From contig VTPC01089973.1 in NCBI GenBank assembly GCA_011009095.1, positions 383,275-447,274 of the forward strand: 64,000 nucleotides of DNA, written 5' to 3'. The notes beneath the pieces are model-generated. The model saw nothing but the letters and a program-made list of their open reading frames with translations, was not told the DNA's origin and did not search any database. Positions 11,586-23,900 of the stretch are shown one piece after another; position 1 is the first letter of the stretch, and every line of letters begins with the position of its first letter. The position numbers were made by a program, and so were the translations under genes. This DNA is from Ignelater luminosus. Lineage: Eukaryota > Arthropoda > Insecta > Coleoptera > Elateridae.

Positions 11586-13162
11586 TGTCATATATAACAT
11601 ATATAAAATTTTTCAATGGTTTTATTGCGTTTTAGCTCCTGCAAGTTATGTTGAAAATTTGTTACATACATATGTAATTATATCATTATTAATGTGTAGT
11701 TTGTTATTTTATTTTATCAAATTGATCGCTAATTTTTAATCACATACGTGTTCATTGTTAATTGTTATTGTTTGAACAGACCTATCTTACTGGAATACTA
11801 CTGTGAACTTTCACAGCTCAATTATCAGCATTCCTTCCGAGATATTACTTAAAACTCTGCTTAAAGCAAAGCTTAATATTGAATGTGTAAATAGCACATT
11901 ATACTTTCACACTTCCCGAAATATAGTATGTAGTTTTCCTAGTGATATTAAAACATACCTACCTATATAAAGTGGTAGCCAGTAAGATACGGCCGGTTAC
12001 TAATACTCACTTTTTTACACTTACTCCCGCTCTTACTCTTTTTTTACTCAGGCTTAGATTTGGTCATCAGTCGCTTTTCGAGTACTCAAGTGAATTTATA
12101 TTTATTGTGATTGGTTTTATTTTAATAAATGTAATAAAAACGTGGTTGATCTTTAAATTCAAAAAGCATCATGCTCAAGCTTCACTGGGAACACGACAGT
12201 TATTAGTAAATATTCCCCTGTGGGTTTTATAATACGCATCTTTTAGAGCTTCAAGTTAATGCTTAAAATTAATATGCCTTCTTCACTAAAACTTTCTGGA
12301 AGTTAATTGATAGTAAAGTCTAAAGATTAGGGTTAATTAAAAAATGTTCAACCTTTTGGACCAATTCAATAATTATTAACTTAAGTCTTAACTGTATTCA
12401 TTCCTTGAAAAGGATGCACACACATATGTAACTTTCATGTCTAAATTTTATTTAAAAACTGAAAATAACAATTTCGGGTGCCGCTTAGGTAAAGATTCAA
12501 TGAAGCGGAACTAATTGCGATAGGCACCCTGCAGAGAACCTGCCTTGGCTTGAATTGCTTGAAAGTAATGGTGATGTAGAATGGGTTGCCTATGCAACTG
12601 GCACTATATCTGTCCATTCTCTTTTTTGGGACGCTGTACCTATTAAAGGACAAGGAGTTCATTAATCTTAAACATGAACTTCCGAGATCAAATCATGCTG
12701 AAGATTCGCTGATCACGGTAATATGCGAAATATCTAACAATTATTGTAATACATTTGACTTATTTAATCACAGCCTTTTATGTTTAGTTGACTTTTTCAA
12801 TTCATTTGACTAATACGGTAGAATATTAATTTTAGTACCTCATTTACTATAAACTTTTTCTTGGACCAATATTTATTAGTTAATGACTATACATTGTTAT
12901 TTTATTTTGTTGCTTTTACTTGCATTTTTACCTGCACATTTACACTAATTTTTATTTTTATTCATTTTATGATTTACAGTTTATATTTTTACTAGGTATG
13001 TTTATATTGTTACAATTTTTATCTATTTTCAGCTTTTATCGTATGCTATGCAGACTGCTATTAATTATTGTATAAAATATTGCTTTCACTAATGCCATAA
13101 ACTTACTACCTGTTCAAAAAAGCTTCACTTTACACTCATTTTATACCAGGATAATGCACCAT
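11586..13162. other. Gene-free stretch
   Basis: AT-rich sequence. A slightly more complex patch at about 12470-12660 has an open minus frame of about 70 codons, but I recognise no family and see no flanking signals. Nothing else is supported. Confidence 0.5.
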
Positions 13163-13539
13163 ATAGATTTCAATAGTAAATTCTTAATGTCCAATTGTTT
13201 GTCTTCTAATTATTTTAGAGCAAAAATGTAAATAAATTTTTTTGAGAGAATGAAATACTGCATCTGTCAATGCCTATTTTTACAACAATCAGATATGCAC
13301 TGGAATCATTGTTACAAAACAGCAATATCTCATTAAGCTGATTCCAATGCATATCTGGCTGTTATAAAACTAGACATTTTAATTTATCAATTTTTTTAGT
13401 TTTAGAAAAGGAAAATAAGAAGCAGCAAGATATACAGATGCAATATTTTTTCTCTACAAAAAACCTATTTATACTTTTGCTCTAAAATAATTATGGGGCA
13501 AATAATTGGACAATAGAAATTAACTATTGAAATCTGTAT
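13163..13539. repeat. Foldback MITE
   Basis: ATAGATTTCAATAGT at the left edge pairs with the right edge, and the arms continue through TCCAATT(G/A)TTTG and TAATTATTTTAGAGCAAAA to an inner pair around CAGATATGCA(C/T)TGGAATCA. The whole 377 bp folds on itself with a short loop near 13320. It has no coding content. Confidence 0.85.
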
Positions 13540-15134
13540 GGGACGACAAAGATTCTTTATCATGTTCACACAACACTAGCTTTCATCGCTTTCCTGTGAG
13601 AGGGATAGAAACCTACAAAAAAATTAAAATTTATAATGCTACAAATTTTAAATATAAATATAGTTTATTGATTATAATCAATCAAAATATTGTATGATAT
13701 TATTACATAATAATAGATAATAAAAAGTGGTATATGTTAAGATATTTCTGTTTAAATTGTGTGTTTAACTTTCTTATTGCACAATATATTTCTTATTAGA
13801 GCAAAAGTTATATTTTTTTTATTGTTATATAATACATTTTTTTCTTATATGCTAGTTTTATAAGATAAATACTTATGTTAATACTGAAAGCTCTTATAAA
13901 AGTTTGTATAAATAAAATATCACACTAATAAATCACTAATAAACAAAACAAATCTTACGACTAAGAATGTAGTAGTAGCCAGTAGGTATAGTGAGGTCTG
14001 TTAATTTGAAAGAATTTATACTTATAAGTACTACGCACAATAACTGAGATTATGTATCGTGTGGACTAGTTATGAAACTAGAATCTAGAGACCAATACTA
14101 TATCACAGCAACATCTCAATACATCAAAGAGGTACGGAGGCAAGGTGGCAGAAAGAAAAATAATAGCTATGTGCTAAATGTTGCTGTAATACGATTGGTT
14201 ATCAGATGGTTTCAGATATAAATAAGTTTATTAATTGCCATATACAGAAGTTGCACAGAATATTAAACTGATTGAGCAGGTAATAATAACAGAGATTTTG
14301 CCGTCTTTAACGAATATGATCTTTATGAAGTTCGCTGATTCTAGAAATATCACGGATGATGTTTTTATTAGTAAATTCTTTACAAAAATGAAACAAATCA
14401 AATCTGTAATATCAAATAATTCTTAAATTCCTTCTAATAATGGAATTTCTATTTCAGCTTAATATTATGAAACTTCTTATTAACTTGAGTAATTTAATAA
14501 CAAAGCAAATAAATGTAATGCTATTTCTGGGTTCCGCAAATAAATCAACAGATATTTGATACATTCAGGGCATAAACATCTAAATGGTAAAAAGAAATAA
14601 TATTAGTAGTTGTAATAGTTAACAGTAACAAAAGCATTTTTATTGTTTACTACAACAGAAATATCATAAGAACATGTTTTAAAATTGTCAGAAATGAGTT
14701 ATTAAAATACAAATTATGTAATATGCTAGTCTCACAAGCTATAGACCATAAGCAAAAACAAGATTAGCAAAAGTAACAATAAACATTTAAAGACTAGTCA
14801 AATGTTAATTTTAATGGACTTAAATATTATACTTTTTCTGTTCAGTTATTACTTATAAATTTTAACATAAACACTACCTTTTTAAATGTATATTGCTTAC
14901 ATCAGGTAACATTTGTAGTCCTTCAACCAATGCCATGTCGAAAAAAGCTGATTTAATGGAAGATTAGCTCTTGGGTAATATCTGAGAGTTTAGTTGGTAA
15001 TTATCAGCATATAACATTGTGTGATATCTCTCATTTTAGTAGATATTTAACATTGTAAACCGTCATGGAATTATGTAAATATCGAGAGCTGTTTTGTATA
15101 ACTGCACACAGTTTGTTTTAAATTTATAATGTGT
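13540..15134. other. Gene-free stretch
   Basis: Very AT-rich sequence with no recognisable gene, RNA or element ends. Confidence 0.5.
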
Positions 15135-15290
15135 AATTTCTCGTTTAATAGGGAGTTTTTGCATAACATATGTTAAATAAACAGTAACATGATTGCATAG
15201 CAACCAGCTATCTGATTGGTTGTTACAGGGGATAACATAATCGTACTTTAAAAAACAGTTTGCAAAAACTCTAATATCTCATTAAAAATT
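15135..15290. repeat. Short inverted-repeat MITE
   Basis: AATTTCTCGTTTAATAGGGA followed by GTTTTTGCA at the left is mirrored by TGCAAAAAC TCTAATATCTCATTAAAAATT at the right, giving roughly 30-bp arms around a core of about 95 bp. No coding content. Confidence 0.65.
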
Positions 15291-16386
15291 AAAAAGAAAA
15301 TACTTTTAAAATCAACCAGAACATTAATTTTTAACTATACCACAAAGTAACAATCGACTTAATAAGTTTTGAGTTCTAGCAGTACACTAGCAGCCAGAAA
15401 AAATGGAATAAGTCATATTACGTGGAAATACAAATTGTCCCTTTTCTTGTGGCTGCCACTTTACGTACAACAATTTTTTTTATTTAAGCAAGGTTTCAAT
15501 GTGCTTCTTGAATTTGTGGAAAACAAAGATAGGAAATAAAGATTTTTAATAACACCAACAATAAAAATAACAATAACATCACAAAAAAGATTAACAGAAA
15601 AACATTTTACATAAATAATTTGAATAATTAAATAACTTAAAAATACATTAAATATTTAGATTATCATGTATCACATGTAAAACCTAAATAACATTACAAA
15701 GGTAGTATTAGATTTACAGTTATATCTTATAAGTACGTAGTGTGTACCTACTTATTTAAAATGCAATTTATAACATTAACAAATCAAATAATAATATTAA
15801 GTTCAAATTTGCATTAAAATAAAAAATAGAAAATAGTTTCTAAAAATATTGTCATGGTTAAATTCTTTTTTAGAGATTTATGTATAGAAAACAATAAAAA
15901 ATTCCTTACACTTACATTAATATTGAAAAAAACTTGAAAACATTTATAATTCAAGTCGCTTAAGAAAAAAAGGCTAGATTAATCCAAGTACTGTTTGAAA
16001 TTAAGGAAACTTACAACTTTTATGGCATGATTGTTTAAAACATATAGTTATTAACAATACAAGTTTGATATATGAACATCATAATGAAACAAATGTGACA
16101 GTTGCAAAACAAGGCAACAGGCCAAGTTTTGCAATTATAATGTCATACCAAATGTGTCATTCAAGATTCAAAATGCTGATGAAATGTGATCTTTTATATT
16201 TAACCTAAATACGTCAAAAATTTAAAATAATAATTCAAATATAAACAAATGACTGCTCACCCATTGCTATGGTAAGTACATTTGTTAATGTTTTGTTTTA
16301 AACATTTGTGCACATTTTAGATTATTTACAAATTGCATTTATCTAAAAATCTCCAAAGAGGTTGGGTTTTGGGTAATAGTAACAAA
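15291..16386. other. Gene-free stretch
   Basis: AT-rich sequence with A-rich runs; nothing recognised. Confidence 0.5.
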
Positions 16387-17540
16387 ATGGGTGAATCCGA
16401 TTCGGAGAGTTTCATTGAATACTGAAGCAACTGTAGAAAGCACAGTGGCCTCAGTTCACCAGAGAAATAGAGAGGTGTATACGAGTAAATCTATGCAATA
16501 CTGCAGGAATGATTGAGGATTAAAAATATTCATCTTGAGAAAAGAAAATATTGCTAAATTTTTGCAAGAAGTAGACGAAAACATTTATTTAATAATAAAG
16601 GTTGCATTGATTGTGGAAGTTTCTGGCGCTTGCAGGCACAATGAATTAACAAATTGCAGTGCATCAATATCTTTATACCAAATACTAAAACTAAAATTGC
16701 ATGAGAATTTGTTGTTACAAGTACAAATATTGAGGAATAGATAAGGTGGAAATAGTTGCAAATAATTGAGGCTCTAAATAATGCCACTGTCAAGTTGACA
16801 ATGTCATCATATCACATGATGATGGTTATGTATATAAACTGTCTATTATATCAAAAGTGTGTTTAAGAAGAAATTGCATTTTTAGAAAATTAACATATAA
16901 AAAGATATTTTTGCATTCAGGAGCAGTGAGCCCGATGACATGATACTGATGAAAAGACTTCTGATTGGTTGACATGTGAAAAACTGTCACCTGTCAACCA
17001 ATCAGGAGTATTTTCATTGGCAGCACGTCACCATGCCAAAGCCACAGTGACAAACTAACTGGATGTTTAGGAACATTTAGTCTGAAAAATAGAAAAAAAA
17101 TTAACTTTATGTAGCACTTTGGCCTAACAACTTCGATCAATTTTTATGGCATATACGAAGATGGTAGAAGCATTAAACAGCCAGTCGGTATTAATACTTT
17201 TGGGAATATTCCAAAGATTATTGCATTATTCTTAAATCTTTCAAATCTTGTGCAATATACTGGCCACTGTTTTTGAAGGTCATCTGCACTATTGCTTGCG
17301 AACTTAGAAGGAGATCTACTGACTGTTAAAAGACATAACGGTTGACACTCCAGTGCAATGGCCAAAAGCTGCATAGAAGATTATGTGGAAAATAAGAAGA
17401 AAATTCTGCATACCTGCAACACTGGTTCTGGCCCTTCAACAAGTTCGAACAATCAAGCAGTCAATTTTGTTTCTAGAAATTTATCTGAAATGTTATCTTC
17501 TGGTATTAATGTGATAAATTGCAAAAAGTCTTTGTATTGA
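16387..17540 (+). pseudogene. Dead tyrosine recombinase (Crypton/ZMYM-KCTD1-like domain)
   Basis: The start MGESDSESFIEY and later blocks fit the tyrosine-recombinase-like proteins found in insects that derive from Crypton transposons. Visible blocks: NIAKFLQEVDENIYLIIKVA and then VEVSGACRHNELTN (about 16550-16650), the region of the first catalytic Arg; a GINTFGNIPKIIA block (about 17180-17225); QYTGHCF-stop-RSSALLLAN (about 17250-17310); DLLTVKRHNG-stop (about 17313-17345); and SCIEDYVENKKKI (about 17366-17404). In active members these read H-x-x-R, H-x-x-W and a catalytic Tyr. Here the Arg after HCF and the Trp are TGA codons, and the Tyr position is Cys. A hairpin MITE (16928-17038) lies in the gap between the two halves. 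Non-functional. Confidence 0.7.
16928..17038. repeat. Hairpin MITE inside the recombinase pseudogene
   Basis: CTGATTGGTTGACATGTGA and TCACCTGTCAACCAATCAG face each other around a short loop near 16980, and the pairing extends outward through GATGAAAA/TTTTCATT. It probably inserted after, or contributed to, loss of the central part of the recombinase. Confidence 0.8.
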
Positions 17541-19220
17541 TTAATAAAAAAATAAATATTTTCTGATCAAATTTCTACTGTATTTGTTTCTAAAAAAAGC
17601 ATTCGATTATAAATCCATAATGATAATCATCTCATTATGAAGTTCATAATGACAATCACATTAATGCCAGTAAGTAGGCCATAGCGTACCATCATAGATA
17701 ACAAAATTAAATATTTCAATCAGTAACAAAATAAAAATCAAACAGCTTATAATTATAAATAATAATAATAATCACCTCTATTCAAGATTAGAGTAATTTA
17801 AAATTTACTAAATATCCTACATCACTGCCAAAGAAAGTAATATGTTTAAATAACCACACCACAAAAGCTGATGCTGTCATGGACTACATTTCAAACTTTA
17901 AAAGGTAAATGCAAGGTATTTCAGAAACTAGAATAATTAAAAAAGAGCTGAATAAATGTTACTAATCTACTTTTTCCTGCTGAGTTCATTGGTGCAATCA
18001 GAATTCATATATCTTCTTTTATTTTTAAGTTGTAAATGATAATAACTTTTCATATGGTATCTAATGTCCAGAATAAAGTAACTACTTTAGATTTTTTGCT
18101 TTAGTCAATTGTTTTCAAGTTATAACAGTCCCCCAACAAGTTTTTTCCATTTTTCTTAAATAACTTGAAACTTGAAAAAATCAATTTTCATATCTAATTC
18201 AAAACAAAAGAAAATACAGTGAAACCTCCATTAACTCAAAATCCAAGGGGCACGATTATTAGTTTGAGTTATAGAAAATATGAGTTATGGAATATTATGT
18301 GCAATTAATATACGAAGTGCAAGGGGACGCAATAAATTTTGAGTTGAAGAGAAATTCGAGTTACAGAAGTTCGACTTATGGGAGTTCCACATATAAATTC
18401 TGATTGCTCCAATGAACTCGGCAAGAAAAAGCAAATCAGTAATGTGTAGTCAGTATTTTTCTAACTATTCTAGTTTCTAAGATAACCAGCATTTACCTTT
18501 AATTTGGATCACCTATACAGGTCAGCAGAGTATGTAGATTTCTAAATTTGTCAAAAGGTTTTCCCTATGTGACTTTAGATTTAACCACTGGGTGAACATA
18601 TACTGTGATCTAAAACAAAAAATGCATCAAAGCATGCCATGACAGACAAAATCATTCATGAAGGCGTATCTGATGTTGAAGCAGTCACTATTTACAAATG
18701 TCAATTAATTAGTGTCAAATTACACTTGTCAGTTTCATTTTATTTTATTTCAGATATGCGTGATTTTCCTCCTGAGCTATATTGATGAATTTTCTTTCTT
18801 TGGATCACTTGAAAGTAATAATATTAAAAATTTCCCAAATTTAAATTAATGACAAGTGAATCGACAGTATTCATTTGTTTTATTAAATATCTCACCATGA
18901 CAGTAAACTAACCACTGAAATTTTTGACCACCAGGCTTTAAATGTAATAAAAATAAAATTATCAAAAACATGCAAATAGGTACTCACTTATCTAACTAAA
19001 ATCTATTAAACTTTGGTCTTTAAATCACAAACATCAAACAATTACTCTTAAGTTTATAAATATCTTGACATGTTCTTATGAAATAAATAGTATGATTTTA
19101 ATACAAATTTTAAAAATTTCTGAAAGTATCTAATACCTTTTCTATTATAGCTGCAAATTTATTTATATCAATAATAATAAATTTATTAAACGCTAACCAT
19201 CAGTCTAGCAAAGATAAAGA
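17541..19220. other. Intergenic and SLC35G1 3' flank
   Basis: No gene was recognised. TTTATT motifs (AATAAA on the minus strand) just below 19221 are plausible polyadenylation signals for the SLC35G1-like gene. The stretch includes a pogo-type MITE at 18215-18395. Confidence 0.5.
18215..18395. repeat. Pogo/Tigger-type MITE
   Basis: It begins TACAGTGAAACCTCCATTAA and ends GTTCGACTTATGGGAGTTCC followed by ACATATA. The internal GAGTTA/TTGAGTT motifs repeat several times. The CAGTGAAACCTC-type end is characteristic of pogo/Tigger-derived non-autonomous elements. The right end is diverged. Confidence 0.65.
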
Positions 19221-20249
19221 TTATTTCGCTAATATTCCTAGTTTATTCCTAAAACTTGAATTATCTGGTAAGGCAAGAACCCACTTTCGAAGTGCAGTTA
19301 ATATAACAGATGTCATTACTAAAAATGCACCGCCTACAGAATATCTATTGGGCACTTCATCAAAAAACCAAACCTGCCAAATAAATGCAAAAACTATATC
19401 ACTACTTCGTGCAATGGCTACAGGCCCTGCTTGCTCCATTTGTAGTGCTAACGTTAGTAAAATCTGACCTCCAAAACTAAACAGTGCAAGTGCAACTATT
19501 AAATATCGATCAGCACCACAAGGTGGCAAACATAAACCTCCAATTAACCACGTGACTAAAAGACACTGAACTAATGCAAAGGACCCAAAATTTGTCATGA
19601 TCACAGAAAAATGGATGCCTTTTAATGCCCGTAATAAGACATATGCGTTTGCACCAAATAATGTTGCTGAAAAGGCAGCGACGGCACCCCATATTTCTGC
19701 CTTTTCAGATGAATTTCCTAGTGCATCGACAGTTTCACTAAATAATATTGGTGGTCTTGTTATTAATATAACGCCTATCAATGTTAGAATTACTGAGAAA
19801 ATGCTAAATATTCCGCAGGGCTCTTTAAGAAACATACGAGCAAAAACTGCAGTAAATACAGGAACTGAAAATACAATTACAGATGCGTCTGCTAATGGCA
19901 TATGTCTGAACGCGTAAAAACTTAACATTAAAGCTGCCGTTCCAGTAAATGACCTTAAAAGTAGCATTATCCTTTTTCCTTTCGGAAATACACGTTCCTG
20001 CTTATAAATTACAATTGGAATAGCAGGCAATAATACACCAAGATAACGATATGCTGCCAAAGCAATTGGATCCACATCTGTCATCCACTTAACAATAACG
20101 GAACAAAGGGAGAAAAATAAGGAACTTAATGTTGCTAATATCAATCCTAGATATGGACAGTTGCATAAATTATTCTTTGGTTGATGAATCTTTGGTTCAT
20201 CTTCTAATTCTTCATCCACAAGTTGTTGGAGTTCTACGTTTTCTGGCAT
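19221..20249 (-). CDS. SLC35G1: SLC35G1-like EamA-family transporter
   Basis: An intact 342-aa intronless frame. The N-terminal 30 residues are acidic and cytosolic in character, followed by about ten hydrophobic segments in two EamA (drug/metabolite transporter) repeats at roughly residues 32-160 and 185-320. Repeat 1 has the family signature RSFTGTAALMLSFYAFRHMP and then LADASVI, and FLKEP after the next helix. Repeat 2 ends with the matching GPVAIARSSD block and a FFDEVP segment. Length fits SLC35G1/TMEM20 proteins, predicted multi-pass membrane transporters linked in vertebrates to ER-plasma membrane calcium handling; the insect substrate is unknown. The ATG at 20249 gives the full EamA pair. 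TTTTCAG sits just 5' of the ATG on the minus strand and could close a 5' UTR intron. It is divergent from POLDIP2. Confidence 0.93.
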   Translation of the reverse strand: MPENVELQQLVDEELEDEPKIHQPKNNLCNCPYLGLILATLSSLFFSLCSVIVKWMTDVDPIALAAYRYLGVLLPAIPIVIYKQERVFPKGKRIMLLLRSFTGTAALMLSFYAFRHMPLADASVIVFSVPVFTAVFARMFLKEPCGIFSIFSVILTLIGVILITRPPILFSETVDALGNSSEKAEIWGAVAAFSATLFGANAYVLLRALKGIHFSVIMTNFGSFALVQCLLVTWLIGGLCLPPCGADRYLIVALALFSFGGQILLTLALQMEQAGPVAIARSSDIVFAFIWQVWFFDEVPNRYSVGGAFLVMTSVILTALRKWVLALPDNSSFRNKLGILAK

Positions 20250-20949
20250 TATTATATTACTGAAAATCTGTAATATCAGTTATTTGTTAGATTATTTGTA
20301 TGAGATATTGATAACTAATATTATTTGTATTTGTAGCTAGTAGCAAATAAAGAATCGTTTATGATTATGTTTATAAATAATACTCAGAAGTTGCATGTCA
20401 CACACTTTAAGTGATATATAACAAGCACTCAAGTGAAACGTGCACACTCTACCTGATCTTATTCTTAATCTGCTACTAATTTAAATTAGTTATCGACATC
20501 GACTTACATAATATTCTCCACAAATTGGTGTATAGATCGGTTTTATCAGGCACTATCTTGTTTATCCATATTTCTATCGTAAAGCAATAATTGTATTGTA
20601 TGGAGCAGTATGTAACTGCATCATGTGAACCGTAAATTCTTTCAAACGCAACATGACTTTTTGAAGAAAATGTCAAAATGGAAAAAAAATCCCAAGTACA
20701 ACAATCAACACGTATCGATTAAGAAAATTGTTTTTTATGTGACTTTTTAAGTTTTTTTTCTAAATAACTTTCAAAATTTACGTGACATTACCGACATTAC
20801 ATAATTTATTTTCCTTATCATGTTTTTTGCTAAATCATACACATAATTAACAATATAGAATTATGAACCATTTGACAGTTCGAATCGATCACAACAATAA
20901 TCAAAATGCGTCAGGTAAATGCGCAGACGTAATCTTATAAAAATGAAAA
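20250..20949. promoter_or_regulatory. Divergent promoter region SLC35G1/POLDIP2
   Basis: About 700 bp separate the two start codons, which face away from each other. No clear TATA box or known binding site stands out. A shared or back-to-back promoter is inferred only from the head-to-head layout. Confidence 0.45.
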
Positions 20950-20975
20950 ATGGAAATATTGACTACTGCGCTTAA
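20943..20975 (+). other. Overlapping upstream ORF at POLDIP2 start
   Basis: An ATG 7 nt before the POLDIP2 ATG opens a 10-codon frame ending TAA at 20973-20975, out of frame with and overlapping the main start. If both ATGs lie in the mRNA this uORF would compete for initiation. The transcription start is unknown, so the role is inferred. Confidence 0.4.
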
Positions 20976-23900
20976 CAGAAAATTTTCCGGTTTGTCGAAA
21001 GCACTAGTAATACAAACTAGAAAATATGCAAGGTACGTATTTAAAAATCCATCTCATTACAATGAATTAATTAAAAAACTATTTAAATAATTCTTAACTT
21101 TGAGGTTATGTTGTCATATTTTGAAATTCCAAAAGGTGCAATTTTATCTCGTATCAGTAGCATTTTTGTATTGCTTACATTATATCTTTCTTTTTAATCA
21201 GTGCCACATTTTTATATTGCTTATTGATCATTTCAGATTAGCAGAAGTCGGCAAATTAGAACAACCAAAGTTAACGGGCAAATATGAAACGGGGCAATTA
21301 ATTTTACATCGTGTGTTTGGCTATAGAGGTGTAGTATTATTTCCTTGGCTAGCGAGAGTTTACGATCGAGATTTACCCCATCATCGTGAAGGAGATGAAG
21401 AGCCAACACCAGGAGTTGGTAAGGAAGTTAGAGGACGTACCCATACATTCTATCAAGTACTTATTGATCAAAGGGATTGTCCATACATTGTAAGAATACA
21501 TCTTTAGTTTTTTATTATAGTAAGATTTCAACGAGTTCGTTCATTTTGACGTTTTAGAGAGCTCAAACAGAAGCGGTGACATTTTTAGGAAATCAAGAAT
21601 CATCTAGGAGTTTATATGCAATTCCTGGTTTAGATTATGTAGCTCATGAAGATATTATGCCATATACAAGTGCTGAAAAGGCACCTTTGCAACATGAACT
21701 TTTTGATAAATTCTTAGCTTATAGCCCTGATAAAGGTAAGTACTGTGTGTGATTAAAAAAAAATGAAGTTGAAGAGGTCATGTGACAATGCTGCCAAGAG
21801 AGTAGTGTGCCTTGATATTGTTTTATTAAATGTCATTTTTTTAAAAATTACAATATCAAGGCACACTACTAAGAGAGTAGATAATGGTTGACAGTTGTGA
21901 ATTGTTAGGTTAGATTAGTAATTAAATTCAATTTGACATTTTAAAATGATAATCATAAATTAAAATTTGAATAAAGCAATAGATAATTAATAAAGAAGAT
22001 ATTTTGTCTTCTCCAAAAATCAAAGGGATGTGAGATTTGTATGACATACCATTTGCGTCTATTTAACAATGCTAAAGTTTTGCATTTAATAAAATAGATA
22101 TTTACAAAGAACACTGCCACATAGTATGAATCATTGCCTGCTTCAACTTTGTATTTTTCTATTGCACGGTACTATTTCCATTCTCAAATTGATTATTCCA
22201 TATTTTAGAATACAGTAAATTACATTTTTGTAATCGTTTTGTTAGGTACATAAATGAAAAAGTAATATAGAGGATGTATGTAAAATGGCACATAATAAGT
22301 ACACCATGTTATTCTACATCATAAACTGAAAAAAAATTCTAATACTGTTTTGACGATAACCTCCTTATTGCAGAGTTATTAACATTTCTAATTGTCTTTT
22401 GAGTTTTTCTATTTGTAACAATTAAAATGAAATAGTTACAATAAGTAGTAGTTTAAGTAATAAGAAGAAATGTTCAATCATATTTTTGTTTTGAATCTTA
22501 GTATTTTGGCAGTAATCCGCTTCTTATTATTGTTAATTCTTCCCTGCAAAATCTATAGTAAGATGTTGCAATGCTGCATTATTTATCAGTAACCTGCAAT
22601 TTAATCTATGTAAATAATGCAGTATGTATTTAGAAAAGTTTACACAATTGCCACTGTTTCCAGGCAAGTAACGACATTTGTCATTTTCTTACATTTTGAA
22701 TTCATCCATTTGATATTTGAACTTGCATCAGTTCTACAACAAGAATCTTTTTAGTGCAATTAGTTTCATTTGTGGTAATTTGTTTGTTAAAAATATTACT
22801 ATGTTCGTTCTTTTTGTTTTTTCTTGTTTCGCTTTTATACGTGTTTGTGGTGTTTAGACTGTATTTAATATTTAGTTTATAGTTTCTTGTTCTTAGAATC
22901 TTAAGTAAGTTAATGAGTATGTAGACATGTATTTGATATTAGAGGAATGCTAAAGTAACTTTAGAGTTGCTTAAATGTTATATGCGCAGCGATATCCAAG
23001 TTGAAGGCATCCTGATGCAAACGTTACTCGATGATTGGATCAACAACTACATGAAAGTAGACGAATTGAACCTACATCTTCAGCAGACAGAGGCCGCTCA
23101 TGAAATATACTGTACTGCCACAGATAGAAGAGAACATTTTAAACTCATTTGATAATGATGCAAGTTTAAATGCCCGATCTGCTGCACAAATGCATAATGT
23201 CTGACAGTAGTATTCACAAAAGTTTGAAGGAAAATGGTTACATCCATACTACTTTCAAAAGGTTCAGGCATTGCTTCCCAAATAATATCCACATCATTTG
23301 AGATTCTGCCAATGGTTAAATCGACAACCAAGATGCTATTCCAGGATTTATTGGGAAAGTTTTGTGGACACATGAAGCAACGTTTACACGAAATGGGATC
23401 GTTAACGTTCACAATATGCCTCATATTTTACCTCCTAGATTAAACGTAGCCAATTTTGTAGACTTCCTCGAGAATAATCTATTAGATTTATTGGACGCTA
23501 TTCTGTATGCCGCACTGTGATCAATATTGATAATTTAAGTGGACAAAAAGATTTTTTTATGTGAATAAATTTCACTTATTTATATTTATAAGGATTCTAA
23601 ACAAATCAAACTACTGCATTTCAACTCTGAAAGTTGTTTTTGTGGCGTACCATAAACACAAAAACACCACTTGCACTTGCAATTATTTCAATTGCCTTAT
23701 CAGTTATTTTGTTCAACATAAACCAGTGTCTTTTGAAAACAAAATTTTAGTGCCAGTTCAAAAAGTAATTAAATTATTTAATATGGCAAGTGCCTCTAAA
23801 GGTTAGTATGTACATTTGTAGGTATTAGAGAAGCACTTATACTTTGCTGTAAACAGTTAATTTAAATGTAGTCACTTCTTGAAAAACAAATAATTTTTGT

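Noticed and set aside
12441..12662. Minus-strand open frame in a slightly more complex patch
   Set aside because: No family recognised and no start, splice or polyadenylation context; kept only as a note in the gene-free stretch.
19597..19917. 106-codon plus-strand open frame
   Set aside because: Antisense shadow of the SLC35G1-like gene, which has a clear family signature on the minus strand.
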